This document shows positions 41,602 to 50,040 of a stretch of 64,000 nt of DNA, in pieces. The notes beneath the pieces were generated by a model that worked only from the letters and a program-made list of their open reading frames with translations, was not told where the DNA came from and did not search any database. The number at the start of each line of letters is the position of its first letter. Positions within the stretch are counted from its first letter, which is position 1. This DNA comes from CANJXF01 sp043775015 (GTDB taxonomy: Bacteria; Verrucomicrobiota; Verrucomicrobiia; Limisphaerales; CANJXF01): assembly GCA_043775015.1 (NCBI GenBank), contig JAYVSV010000056.1:4579-68578 (forward strand), written 5' to 3'. The translations under genes were made by a program, and so were the position numbers.

Positions 41602-42942
41602 TCAATGCTTGAACTGAATCTGCTTGCTGACTTTGCCTAATTGCTTTTCCCATTCGCCTTTGTTGGCGAGCGGATCGGCGTCAGTGCCCCAAAGTTTTTT
41701 TATCATCTCGCGTTGTGGCACGAAGGGACATTTCGCCTTTGGATTTTTGTGCGCGTCGTCCAAATCTTTCAACGCGAGTTGCGCACCGGTCATCACGGCT
41801 TCGTTGCCAAATTTCTCATTCAATTTGTGCGTGGCGTCGTCGATTGCTCCCCAGCGTTCGGCTTCCGTTTCGCCCCAAAGCGTCGGTTGCGTGTCGAGCC
41901 GCGACAGGTTCCAAAAGGAAATGCGAATTTGTCGCACGGATTTTCCAGCACCGCTCATGATGTTGCGAAAAATTTCTTCCAACGTCGTGTTGATAACCGA
42001 ATTACGAAATTGCGCATGAGTGAAGCGATGGCCGCCGTTCACCTCCGAAAAATCATCGAAGCGAATCGCCAATCCAACTTCGCGCGCCTGCATTTGTTCG
42101 CGGCGCAGTTGCCCGACCAATCGCGTCGCTTCGCTAAAAATAAAGGTCAACGCCGCTTCATAATCCGGTTCGTTCCACGGCAGCGTGGTGTTGCTGGAAA
42201 TGGTGGTGCGATCTTTGACCGCGAGCAGCAACGGCTCGGTCCAAAGGCCATTGGCGAAAAGCCAGAGTTGTTGTCCCCAGATGCCGAACTTTTGCCGCAG
42301 CATCGGCGAAGGAAGTTTCGCCGCGTCGCCAAAAGTTTTTGCATCGAGACCGGCCAGAGCGCGTTCGCGTCGCGAGCCAATGCCGGAAAGTTCGCGCAAA
42401 GGCCGGTCTTGCAAAAACTCTTTTTCGGCACCGAGAGGGATTTCGATGAAGCCAGGTTTGGCCGCGTCGGTCGCCAGCTTTGCCAGCCGTGACGAATTGG
42501 CGAGGCCGGCGGAAACGGGAATTTTGATTTCCAGTTTGATGTGCGCGCAGATTTTTTTGACGTAATCGGCGGCGGTCGTGTTGCGCCAAATCGTTTTCTC
42601 CATCGTGGTAAAATCGAGAAAACCTTCGTCGATGGAAATGGGGACGAGCGTGGGCGAATATTCTTCCAGCACGCGAAACATTCGCTGGGAAATATCGCGA
42701 TACGCATCGTAACTTGGCTTCGCCAAAACGCCGTGCGGACAAAGCCGTTTCGCCTCGAAACAGGCCATGCCGGTTTTCACGCCAAATTTTTTCGCGATAT
42801 TATTTGAGGCAATGACAATGCCGTCGCCGCGCCGCCCGCCGCCAACCCAGACGGGACGCCCTTCGAGCTTTGGGTTCAGCGCAATTTCGCAACTGGCAAA
42901 AAAACTATCGCCATCGACATGCAAAATGCGGTTGGGTTTCAT
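41602..42942 (-). CDS. dinB: Y-family DNA polymerase IV
   Basis: About 446 residues from ATG 42942; a second ATG lies at 42957. Palm and finger motifs: ILHVDGDSFFASCE (metal site), GDGIVIASNNIAKKFG, YSPTLVPISIDEGFLDF (SxDE catalytic pair) and a helix-hairpin-helix-like LRELSGIGSRRERALAGL. A little-finger-type region follows (LVGQLRREQMQAREVGLAI). The C-terminal tail FVPQREMIKKLWGTDADPLA and NKGEWEKQLGKVSKQ is an extension beyond the core. It copies damaged DNA with low fidelity. It converges with the tyrS run, and a broken second 3' end lies upstream (43133-43260). Confidence 0.93.
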   Translation of the reverse strand: MKPNRILHVDGDSFFASCEIALNPKLEGRPVWVGGGRRGDGIVIASNNIAKKFGVKTGMACFEAKRLCPHGVLAKPSYDAYRDISQRMFRVLEEYSPTLVPISIDEGFLDFTTMEKTIWRNTTAADYVKKICAHIKLEIKIPVSAGLANSSRLAKLATDAAKPGFIEIPLGAEKEFLQDRPLRELSGIGSRRERALAGLDAKTFGDAAKLPSPMLRQKFGIWGQQLWLFANGLWTEPLLLAVKDRTTISSNTTLPWNEPDYEAALTFIFSEATRLVGQLRREQMQAREVGLAIRFDDFSEVNGGHRFTHAQFRNSVINTTLEEIFRNIMSGAGKSVRQIRISFWNLSRLDTQPTLWGETEAERWGAIDDATHKLNEKFGNEAVMTGAQLALKDLDDAHKNPKAKCPFVPQREMIKKLWGTDADPLANKGEWEKQLGKVSKQIQFKH

Positions 42943-43085
42943 CGGCGCGAGCAACATAAAGTCGCGCTGATTAAAAGACAACCAGCGGGACAAAGGCTGA
43001 CCAAGTGAAAAAAAACGGTTGTATCACCAACATTGCTTTCGCGAGCCGGTCATCGCCGTCATTCGGTGCGGGCTTCAAGCCGAGC

Positions 43086-43128
43086 GTGGAGCAAAGGCAA
43101 AAAAATTACGTCGTTGAGCAGGCGAAGT
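43086..43128 (+). pseudogene. Possible tyrS 3'-end relic
   Basis: AAAGGCAAAAAAATTACG then TCGTTGAGCAGGCGAAG and TAA. With one base restored it reads KGKK(N)YVVEQAK-stop, close to the true TyrS end RKGKKNYVVVTAK. It lies just before the dinB relic, the same order as tyrS and dinB at 41155-41602 but without the small membrane gene between them. Only about 40 bp, so moderate doubt remains. Confidence 0.4.
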
Positions 43129-43132
43129 AAGG

Positions 43133-43260
43133 TCGCCCATCAAACTGTGGCTTGCTGACTTTCGTCAGCGTTTTTCCCATTCCCCTTTGTTCGCCAGTGG
43201 GGGCGGCAAAATTTTCGCGGCGACTGGCCGCACCTCAAAGTTTTTCAAGCGTGCGCAGCA
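43133..43260 (-). pseudogene. Relic of a second dinB 3' end
   Basis: On the minus strand the DNA encodes PLANKGEWEK, then after a small frameshift LTKVSKPQFDG, matching the true DinB end DPLANKGEWEKQLGKVSKQ. At DNA level GCTTGCTGACTTT and TTTTCCCATTC are identical to the dinB 3' end, and CAAAGTTTTT continues it. It cannot be translated as one piece. It is a decayed duplicate or the remains of an alternative dinB allele. Confidence 0.7.
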
Positions 43261-43383
43261 TTCGTTTTTTTGGGATGAAAAGGAGACGATGAAGCCAAAA
43301 TATATTTCTCCAAAATAATTTTAGTTTTCTCCAGCTTGTGCTAACTCTGTTTCGTGGTTCGTCTCAAAAAATAATATCTCCTG

Positions 43384-44307
43384 ATGCACTCTTCAATTTC
43401 GCGCCGCGCGTTTTTCAAGTCATCTGCCCAAACCGGTTTGGCTCTGACTGGCCTTGGTTTGTTTGAAAACTTTTCCTCTGCGGTCGAACCCCTGGCCCGC
43501 GCCGGGAAAGCGCGGTTTCTTTTAAGCATTGCGGCTTATTCATTCCGCGAATTTCTGCAAAGCAAAGATCCCGCCCAGAAAATCGATCTCTTCAAGTTCA
43601 TTGATTTCTGCGCGGAGCAAGGAAGCCAGGGCGCCGAATTGACCAGCTACTATTTTCCGCAGCCGCCCTCGGATGAGTATCTCATCAAAGTGCGGCGTTA
43701 TGCTTTTCTCCGTGGCGTCGCGGTGAGCGGGACGGCGGTTGGAAATAATTTTGCGCTGCCCCAAGGTGCGAAGCTCACCGAGCAAATCGGCATGGTGAAA
43801 CGGTGGATCAATCACGCCGCCGTTCTCGGCGCGCCGCACATTCGCGTCTTCGCGGGCAAGGCGGAAAAAGGAATGAGCGACGCCGACGCGCGCAAGATGT
43901 GCATCAGTTCTCTCGAAGAATGTTGCGACTACGCCGGGACCAAAGGAATTTTTCTCGGCCTGGAAAACCATGGCGGCATCGTCGCGCAAGCGGATGGCAT
44001 TCTGGAAATCGTCAAGGCGGTGAAAAGTCCGTGGCTTGGAATCAATTTGGATACCGGAAATTTCCACACACCGGATGTTTACGGCGACATTGCGAAATGC
44101 GCGCCTTACGCCGTAAACGTGCAAATGAAAGCGCTCATTCGTCAGCAGGACGAAAAAGCCCAGGAGCCAGCCGATTTGCCGCGCCTGTTTAAAATTCTGC
44201 GCGACGCAAATTACCAGGGCTACATCGCGCTCGAATACGAATCCAAAGAAAGTCCCTGGACGGCCATTCCGCCATTGTTCAAACGCATGAAAGAGTTGGC
44301 TGCTTAG
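43384..44307 (+). CDS. Tat-exported sugar phosphate isomerase/epimerase-like protein
   Basis: 307 residues. A twin-arginine signal ISRRAFFKSS (6-15) leads a hydrophobic segment and puts the folded protein outside the cytoplasm. The xylose-isomerase-like TIM barrel shows FSFREFL-like AAYSFREFL, IDFCAEQGSQGAELTSYYF, GLENHGGI (metal Glu), GINLDTGNFHT (Asp, His) and YIALEYESKE. Such proteins act on sugars, inositols or keto-sugars; the substrate is unknown. Nine bases separate it from the FMN-dependent hydroxyacid enzyme, suggesting a two-gene operon. Confidence 0.85.
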   Translation: MHSSISRRAFFKSSAQTGLALTGLGLFENFSSAVEPLARAGKARFLLSIAAYSFREFLQSKDPAQKIDLFKFIDFCAEQGSQGAELTSYYFPQPPSDEYLIKVRRYAFLRGVAVSGTAVGNNFALPQGAKLTEQIGMVKRWINHAAVLGAPHIRVFAGKAEKGMSDADARKMCISSLEECCDYAGTKGIFLGLENHGGIVAQADGILEIVKAVKSPWLGINLDTGNFHTPDVYGDIAKCAPYAVNVQMKALIRQQDEKAQEPADLPRLFKILRDANYQGYIALEYESKESPWTAIPPLFKRMKELAA

Positions 44308-44316
44308 AAATTGCAC

Positions 44317-45387
44317 ATGGAACCACTCAATCTTTTTGAATTCGAAGCATTGGCGAAGGAAAAACTTCCGCGCATCGCTTATGATTATTTCTCGAGCGGG
44401 GCGTGGGACGAAATCACGTTGCGTCGAACGCGCGACGCTTACAACGAAATCATGGTGCACTATCGCGTCCTCGTGGACGTGAGCCGCCGGAACCTCGCGA
44501 CCACTTTGTTCGGTCAATCGCTGGCCATGCCATTGCTGCTCGCGCCAACAGCTTTTCACAAGCTGGCCCATCCCGACGGCGAATTGGCCACCGCGCGCGC
44601 TGCGGGCGCGGCGGGGATTCCGATGATTCTCAGCAGCCTTTCGACAACAACGGTGGAAGAGGTTCTCGGCGCAGCCACCGGCCCGGTTTGGTTTCAGCTT
44701 TATATCAACAAAGATCGCGGCTTCACCCGCGACCTCGTGGCTCGTGTGGAAACGGCCGGTTGCAAAGCGCTCATGCTCACGGTGGACACGCCCGAATGGG
44801 GACGACGCGAACGCGACGTGCGAAATGGTTTTCATCTTCCGCCCGGCCTGAGCGCGATCAATTTGGTTCCTTCGAATGAACGCGGCGAAGTCATCGGACA
44901 AACCGGAGCGGGCATGGGCCAGGCGTTCACCTGGATGCTCGATGCGTCGGTCACTTGGAAAGACGTGGATTGGCTTTGCTCGCTCACCAAACTTCCGGTG
45001 ATTCTCAAAGGAATTTGCCGCCCCGATGATGCCGAACTTTCTCTGCAACATGGCGTCGCCGGGCTGGTCGTTTCAAATCACGGCGCGCGGCAAATGGACA
45101 CCGCTCCCGCCACGATTGAAGTGCTTCCGGGAATTGTTGAAGCGGTTCGGGGAACAATTCCCGTGCTGCTCGACGGCGGCATCCGACGCGGTCTTGATAT
45201 TTTAAAAGCATTGGCGCTGGGCGCAAGCGCCGTGCAAATCGGACGGCCCGTTTTGTGGGGATTGGCCAGCGGTGGCGAACCAGGTGTCCGCAAAGTTTTG
45301 GAAATGCTCCGGCAGGAATTGGATTTGGCTATGGCGCTGGCCGGTTGTCCAGATCTAAAATCCATCACGCGGGATTTGGTTTCGTAA
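44317..45387 (+). CDS. FMN-dependent alpha-hydroxyacid oxidase/dehydrogenase
   Basis: 356 residues from ATG 44317. The glycolate oxidase/L-lactate dehydrogenase (LldD) family is plain: AYDYFSSGAWDEITLRR at the N-terminus, LLLAPTAFHKLAHPDGELA, FQLYINKDRGF, MLTVDTPEWGRRERDVRNGF (basic loop), VILKGICRPDDA, SNHGARQMDTAPATIEVLP (catalytic His and Arg) and LDGGIRRGLDILKALALGA. It oxidises an L-2-hydroxyacid to the keto acid with FMN. It is paired with the isomerase-like gene upstream and converges tightly (3 bp) with the next gene. Confidence 0.93.
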   Translation: MEPLNLFEFEALAKEKLPRIAYDYFSSGAWDEITLRRTRDAYNEIMVHYRVLVDVSRRNLATTLFGQSLAMPLLLAPTAFHKLAHPDGELATARAAGAAGIPMILSSLSTTTVEEVLGAATGPVWFQLYINKDRGFTRDLVARVETAGCKALMLTVDTPEWGRRERDVRNGFHLPPGLSAINLVPSNERGEVIGQTGAGMGQAFTWMLDASVTWKDVDWLCSLTKLPVILKGICRPDDAELSLQHGVAGLVVSNHGARQMDTAPATIEVLPGIVEAVRGTIPVLLDGGIRRGLDILKALALGASAVQIGRPVLWGLASGGEPGVRKVLEMLRQELDLAMALAGCPDLKSITRDLVS

Positions 45388-45390
45388 ACC

Positions 45391-46734
45391 TCATCGTCGC
45401 TCAACGGTGAAAGTCAGGTCATAGGATAATTTATCAGGAGATTGTTTTTTATCCTTTTCTTCCAAACCGTCATTGTCCCGACGATCTGCACCAATGCTGT
45501 AGATGTCATAACCCTGCTTCAAACGATGATATCGAAGCGACATTCCATCAAAAGGATCTTCTGGAATTTTGGCAAGGTTTTTTGGCGAAAGTTCATCAAG
45601 TGTTTCCGGCAATCGCCCAGTTTGATTTCTGAATTGTTCAATGGACAGCGATAGGTTGGCCGACCGAAGGTAAGCGATATATTTAGCTTCACGGGCGGCG
45701 ACTCTTGAAAAACTTGAAAGCGCCAAACCGGACACCATAAGCCCTCGCTTCTTTGCCTCCGCGCCCGCTCGCGCGAAATTGCGATCTGCAGCCAAACTTT
45801 CCGGTGGCGGAAAAGTAACGAGTGCGATGCTCGTTTCCATTGCTTCCAGAAAGTAGCGTAGGTCTCGTTCATAGAATCCGATAAGGCGTAGAACAAACGG
45901 ATGCCCACCCGATAATAATCTTTCTTCGCCATCTTTGGCCGGTGGAGCGATTCGCGCCGCTCCTTTCTGGCTCAGCCGAAAATAAGGAACGGACATAGCC
46001 CGTTCGCCAATCAACGCGCGAGACATGGAATTGGTTGTCTCAACTCGCGCAATCGCTGCAACCAAATTGGTTATTTCGCTGGAATCAAGTGGCTCAACAT
46101 TCACTCTGCGCTCCAGAGTTGAAACGGCCAGTTCCACGATCATCATTCGCACGACTTGTGAAATCATGCACGGTTCATTATCGAGAGTGCTGGCTAGACG
46201 GAGTATTTCTTCTATGTCGCGAGTTGCGCTTTTTCCGTCTCCTGTCTGCATTGCCAATACCGCTCGATATTGATTTAGACGAGCGATTGATCTGATATGA
46301 GCGAGATGTGGAAGAGGCGTATTCGCGAGTAGCGAGAAATCTACCGGGTAACGGCTGGCGGGCAGATTTATGGCTTGGTTGGATTTTTTGAGTGCCGCCG
46401 CATTCAGTTCGACATAACCGCCCAGCAGTTCCGTCTCAGAAGGCGACAGGGGGCGGTCGCGTGGAGGGAATTTGAATTCCATCACTTGGTTTGAGCGGCC
46501 ATCCGAATAATTGCGGAGAAGATCAAATGCCTGCGTCAAAGCCAGCGCGGCGTTTTCTGAGTCCGGCACGGCAACGTACCATTTATTTAGTTCAACTCCG
46601 TTGGCAGGAAGTCCACCGGCACGAATTGCTGCAAGCTGATTATTGACATCGTGTGCCAGCCACAATCGCCACACAATAAAAAGCGACGCCAAACAACAGA
46701 ACACGATTAGCAATCTAGCGAGTTTGCGCTTCAT
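45391..46734 (-). CDS. Membrane-anchored protein with pseudopilin-like tail, unknown function
   Basis: About 447 residues from ATG 46734; the frame is open further upstream, where it crosses the small partner gene. One N-terminal helix (LARLLIVFCCLASLFIVWRL) anchors it in the membrane. The long middle is helical and charged. The end LPETLDELSPKNLAKIPEDP, SLRYHRLKQGYDIYSIGADR and RDNDGLEEKDK resembles the C-terminal part of type II secretion pseudopilins (GspG-like) in verrucomicrobia and planctomycetes. Function unknown. It converges with the hydroxyacid oxidase gene. Confidence 0.65.
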   Translation of the reverse strand: MKRKLARLLIVFCCLASLFIVWRLWLAHDVNNQLAAIRAGGLPANGVELNKWYVAVPDSENAALALTQAFDLLRNYSDGRSNQVMEFKFPPRDRPLSPSETELLGGYVELNAAALKKSNQAINLPASRYPVDFSLLANTPLPHLAHIRSIARLNQYRAVLAMQTGDGKSATRDIEEILRLASTLDNEPCMISQVVRMMIVELAVSTLERRVNVEPLDSSEITNLVAAIARVETTNSMSRALIGERAMSVPYFRLSQKGAARIAPPAKDGEERLLSGGHPFVLRLIGFYERDLRYFLEAMETSIALVTFPPPESLAADRNFARAGAEAKKRGLMVSGLALSSFSRVAAREAKYIAYLRSANLSLSIEQFRNQTGRLPETLDELSPKNLAKIPEDPFDGMSLRYHRLKQGYDIYSIGADRRDNDGLEEKDKKQSPDKLSYDLTFTVERR

Positions 46735-46790
46735 ATGGCCCAGAGTATTGTCACCCGCGATCTTGCCGGTTAATCGAGCGAAGAAGCCTT

Positions 46791-46979
46791 TTAAAGCACG
46801 AATTCGACATCGCATTTTTCCCGCCGGAATTTGCGCCAACGTTTTGCGGCTTCGGGAAACAAAATAAAATAATCTTCGCAAAGCTCAAAAACTGCTTCAT
46901 GAGAAATCGGACGATGAGGGTCCCGTATCGCACTCCAATCGGGAAGCTCAAGGTCATCAAGAGTGTTGCAGTCTTTCAT
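46791..46979 (-). CDS. Small protein coupled to a nucleotidyltransferase
   Basis: 62 residues, overlapping the end of the nucleotidyltransferase gene by 23 bp. Acidic N-terminus (MKDCNTLDDLELPDW), central ISHEAVFELCEDYFILFPEA, basic end AAKRWRKFRREKCDVEFVL. I do not recognise it. The overlap and the shared direction imply a two-gene unit. Confidence 0.55.
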   Translation of the reverse strand: MKDCNTLDDLELPDWSAIRDPHRPISHEAVFELCEDYFILFPEAAKRWRKFRREKCDVEFVL

Positions 46980-47478
46980 ATAGTTCCTTGTTGCCGTGTT
47001 TCAAAATTATCCCACGCCATTCAGAATCATTCCAGTTCAGATTATTTGCTTTGCCCAAACCGATTAGATCGTCCACGTCCTTTTCGATTCGTCCGACGTG
47101 CCCAAATTTTACGGCGTGGGATTTCAACGCGACCAAATGACGGAGTGAAACCATTTTTATGTTTCCCTCCTGGTGGGCCATCAGACTTTCAATGGACATT
47201 TTTTCAAAGGTGGCTGGGCTGGATAACATCAAATCCACTGGCAGGTTTTTTTGGGTGGGGCTCTCAAATTGCAAAAAAGTCGACGTTTCGGAAATTGTTT
47301 CCTGGCCAAGTTCCTTCAAAACTTCAACCCACTGTTCTCGATTTTCACGAAGAACCATCAAATCCAAGTCAAACGTATTGCGCGGAAAACCATGCAAAAT
47401 CACGGCGTGTCCGCCAATGACAAGAAACGGCAAACCACGAACCTTGGCGAGTCGCGCAATGTCGAGAATAAGACTCAC
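46957..47478 (-). CDS. Nucleotidyltransferase-fold protein (AbiEii/DUF6036-like)
   Basis: 173 residues from GTG 47478 (the ATG just before is followed by TGA). The minimal nucleotidyltransferase frame is VIGGHAVILHGFPRNTFDLD, with the HG...R.T.DLD pattern of antitoxin- or toxin-like nucleotidyltransferases; a later acidic position is in NLPVDLMLSS. The C-terminal part KMVSLRHLVALKSHAVKFG and RIEKDVDDLIGLGKAN is typical of the group. It is coupled to a 62-residue protein. Whether this is a toxin-antitoxin pair, an abortive-infection remnant or a metabolic enzyme cannot be told. It lies 4 bp downstream of pyrG. Confidence 0.75.
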   Translation of the reverse strand: MSLILDIARLAKVRGLPFLVIGGHAVILHGFPRNTFDLDLMVLRENREQWVEVLKELGQETISETSTFLQFESPTQKNLPVDLMLSSPATFEKMSIESLMAHQEGNIKMVSLRHLVALKSHAVKFGHVGRIEKDVDDLIGLGKANNLNWNDSEWRGIILKHGNKELYERLQHS

Positions 47479-47481
47479 ATT

Positions 47482-49095
47482 TCAAATCGGTTTGTGATGT
47501 ATCTGCGCATGGGCTGCGGCGATAAATCCTTTGAAAAACGGATGCGGTTGATTGGGTTTGCTCAGGAATTCTGGATGAAATTGCGACGCAATGAAAAACG
47601 GGTGATCGGGCAATTCGATGACCTCGGCGAGTTTTCCATCCGGCGTATTGCCGCTGATGATGAAACCTGCCTTCTCGAATTGTTCGCGGTAAGCGTTGTT
47701 GAATTCGTAACGATGCCGATGCCGTTCGTGGACGCAAAATGCGCCGTAGAGCTGGCTCGCTTTTGAGCCAACCGTCAGTTGGCAGGCCTGCGAGCCGAGC
47801 CGCATCGTGCCGCCTTTCTTGGAAACTTTTTTCTGCTCCTCCTGCAACGCGATCACCGGATGCGGTGTGTTGGGATCAAATTCCGTGGAATGCGCTTTGG
47901 CCAGCTTGAGCACGTTGCGCGCGAATTCGATCGTGGCGATTTGCATGCCGAGACAAAGACCGAGATACGGAATCTTTTTTTCGCGGGCATATTGCGCGGC
48001 GAGAATTTTTCCTTCGATGCCGCGTTCGCCGAAACCGCCGGGAACGAGAATGCCGCCCAGACCGGACAAAATCTTTTCCGGCCCGACGCGCTCGATTTCT
48101 TCTGCGTCCAGCTTCACGATTTCCACTCCGCAATCGTTGGCAATGCCGCCGTGGATCACCGCTTCGTAAACCGATTTGTAAGCATCGTTGAGTTCGATGT
48201 ATTTGCCGACGACGCCCACCCGGACGCGATGTTGCGGCGCGATGAGTTTGCGAATGATTTCCTGCCAATGCGTCATGTTCGCGGGCGGCGTGTCCAGGCG
48301 CAGACGGCGGCAGACAAGATCGTCCATGCGCTCGCGTTGCAGCATCAGCGGCAATTCGTAAATGCTATGGTCAACGTCCTTCTCCTCGATGACGGCCTCG
48401 TAAGGAACGTTGCAAAAGAGCGAAATTTTTTGACGAAGTTCCGTCTCAAGAGGCTTTTCGCAGCGACAAACCAGAATATGCGGCGTAATGCCGATCTCGC
48501 GCAATTTGGCGACGGATTGCTGGGTCGGCTTGGTTTTCAATTCGCCGGCAGCCTTGATGAACGGAACATAAGTAACGTGGACGAACAGCGCATTGTCGTA
48601 GCCAACTTCGAGGGCGAATTCGCGAATCGCCTCAAGAAACGGCAGACCTTCGATGTCGCCGGTGGTTCCTCCAATTTCCGTGATCAATACGTCCGCTTTC
48701 GATTTCTCGGCGAGCTGATGAATGCGATTTTGAATTTCATCGGTGACATGCGGGATGACCTGCACGGTTTTACCGAGATATTTTCCTTCGCGCTCGTTGT
48801 TGAGCACCGTCTGGTAAACCTGCCCGCTGGTCAGATTGTTGAGCCGCGTGAGTTTGACGTTGGTGAACCGTTCGTAGTGGCCGAGATCCAGGTCAGTTTC
48901 CGCGCCGTCATCAAGCACGTAAACTTCGCCATGTTGATACGGGCTCATGGTGCCGGGGTCCACGTTGAGGTACGGGTCAAATTTTTGAATGGTGACTTTA
49001 AGCCCGCGATTTTCGAGCAGGGTGCCGAGCGCGGCGGCCAACAAGCCTTTGCCAAGTGAACTCACCACTCCGCCAGTTACAAAAATATATTTCAT
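47482..49095 (-). CDS. pyrG: CTP synthase
   Basis: 537 residues from ATG 49095. The synthase domain starts KYIFVTGGVVSSLGKG and holds GEVYVLDDGAETDLDLGHYE; the glutamine amidotransferase domain holds the nucleophile in LCLGMQ (the GLCLGMQIATIEFA stretch) and late HPEFLSKPNQPHPFF. It makes CTP from UTP using glutamine. The start is 14 bp inside a palindromic repeat boundary (49110). kdsB, whose reaction uses CTP, lies 86 bp upstream on the same strand. Confidence 0.96.
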   Translation of the reverse strand: MKYIFVTGGVVSSLGKGLLAAALGTLLENRGLKVTIQKFDPYLNVDPGTMSPYQHGEVYVLDDGAETDLDLGHYERFTNVKLTRLNNLTSGQVYQTVLNNEREGKYLGKTVQVIPHVTDEIQNRIHQLAEKSKADVLITEIGGTTGDIEGLPFLEAIREFALEVGYDNALFVHVTYVPFIKAAGELKTKPTQQSVAKLREIGITPHILVCRCEKPLETELRQKISLFCNVPYEAVIEEKDVDHSIYELPLMLQRERMDDLVCRRLRLDTPPANMTHWQEIIRKLIAPQHRVRVGVVGKYIELNDAYKSVYEAVIHGGIANDCGVEIVKLDAEEIERVGPEKILSGLGGILVPGGFGERGIEGKILAAQYAREKKIPYLGLCLGMQIATIEFARNVLKLAKAHSTEFDPNTPHPVIALQEEQKKVSKKGGTMRLGSQACQLTVGSKASQLYGAFCVHERHRHRYEFNNAYREQFEKAGFIISGNTPDGKLAEVIELPDHPFFIASQFHPEFLSKPNQPHPFFKGFIAAAHAQIHHKPI

Positions 49096-49109
49096 GTTAG
49101 AATTTAAAA

Positions 49110-49192
49110 CCACGGATGATCACAGATTGACACGGATAAAAATTTTACAGACCGCTTTTTCTGCATCCGTGTCCATCTGTGTTAATCCGTGG
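49110..49192. repeat. Palindromic element CCACGGAT...ATCCGTGG between kdsB and pyrG
   Basis: Left half CCACGGATGATCACAGATTG then ACACGGAT, right half ATCCGTGTCCATCTGTG then TTAATCCGTGG: an imperfect inverted repeat of about 30 bp with an AT-rich middle. Its right arm supplies the last codons and the stop of kdsB (ATD-stop). This phrase is a widely seen dispersed repeat in bacterial genomes. Confidence 0.75.
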
Positions 49193-49922
49193 CTAAGATT
49201 TTTTCCACCCGCGCCACGTCTTCGGGTAAATCGACGCCGATACTGTCGTAATTCACCGTCACAACGGCAATGGCAATTCCATTTTCCAAAGCCCGAAGTT
49301 GTTCCAGTTTTTCCGCTTGTTCAAGAAGCGATGGCGGAAATTTCACCAGCCTCAACAACGTCTCGCGTCGATAGCCATAGATCCCGAGATGTTTCAGAAA
49401 CGGGAAGGCCGCCAGTTGCTCAGCCGCCGGACGGCTGGCCGCATCGCGCAAAAAGGGGATCGTCCGCCGCGAAAAATAAAGGGCGTGCTGTGTGGAATTG
49501 ATCACGACTTTTACGACGTTCGGGTTTTCGTATTCGGCAACGTGCTTGATCAAAGTCGCCGCCGTGGACATTTCGTTTTTCTCCAGCGCATTGGCCACCG
49601 CATCAATCACGCTCGGATCAATCAACGGCTCATCCCCTTGAATATTCACCACCGCATCACAGAAATTTCGTTCCGCAATTTCGGCAATTCGATCCGACCC
49701 GCTCGGATGATCCGGCGACGTCATTTCCACCCGGCAGAAGTTTTGGGCGACCTCAAAAATGCGCGTGTCATCCGTGGCCACAATGACTTCGCTCAATGAT
49801 TCCGCCTTCTGGCATTGCTCGACGACGTGCTGGATGAGCGGCTTGCCCGCGATGAGCTTGAGCGGTTTACCCGGAAACCGGGTCGAGGCGTAACGCGCTG
49901 GGATGATTCCGAGAATGTTCAT
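49182..49922 (-). CDS. kdsB: 3-deoxy-manno-octulosonate cytidylyltransferase
   Basis: 246 residues from ATG 49922. IIPARYASTRFPGKPLKLIA (CTP-binding), VNIQGDEPLIDP, HPSGSDRIAEIAE and HLGIYGYRRETLL are all present. It activates Kdo as CMP-Kdo for lipopolysaccharide inner core. The protein ends inside the palindromic element at 49110-49192. Upstream lies the IS200-like transposase and then gmhB, another lipopolysaccharide-core gene, so the transposase probably split a gmhB-kdsB neighbourhood. Confidence 0.95.
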   Translation of the reverse strand: MNILGIIPARYASTRFPGKPLKLIAGKPLIQHVVEQCQKAESLSEVIVATDDTRIFEVAQNFCRVEMTSPDHPSGSDRIAEIAERNFCDAVVNIQGDEPLIDPSVIDAVANALEKNEMSTAATLIKHVAEYENPNVVKVVINSTQHALYFSRRTIPFLRDAASRPAAEQLAAFPFLKHLGIYGYRRETLLRLVKFPPSLLEQAEKLEQLRALENGIAIAVVTVNYDSIGVDLPEDVARVEKILATD

Positions 49923-49932
49923 AATTTTTTCA

Positions 49933-50040
49933 AGCCGCCAAACGCCAGCCCCGAACGGGGCGAAATAATAAAGCCCAGGGCAACGCCCTGGGTTTGCCGT
50001 CCGCAAACATCGTCAGTCCTGAAAGGGCGAAATAATTCAA
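49933..50040. repeat. REP pair downstream of the transposase
   Basis: Unit A: GCCCCGAACGGGGCGAAATA then ATAAAGCCCAGGGCAACGCC with the hairpin CCCAGGGCAACGCCCTGGG. Unit B: AGTCCTGAAAGGGCGAAATA, reaching the transposase stop codon (50037-50039). Both have the GGGGC/GCCCC or CCTGAAAGG stem plus the shared tail CGAAATA. Confidence 0.75.

Larger units (their letters stand above)
42943..43383. other. 441-bp gap holding relics of tyrS and dinB ends
   Basis: Apart from the two relics annotated below there is no recognisable gene. The last 100 bp (43290-43383) before the Tat-signal gene are AT-rich and may hold its promoter. Confidence 0.5.

Noticed and set aside
43540..45051. A 503-residue open frame antisense to the isomerase-like and hydroxyacid-oxidase genes
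   Set aside because: Both sense genes have intact catalytic motifs; the antisense frame is a by-product of G/C-rich third positions.
47779..49059. A 426-residue open frame antisense to pyrG
   Set aside because: PyrG is complete on the other strand, and the antisense protein has no recognisable domain.
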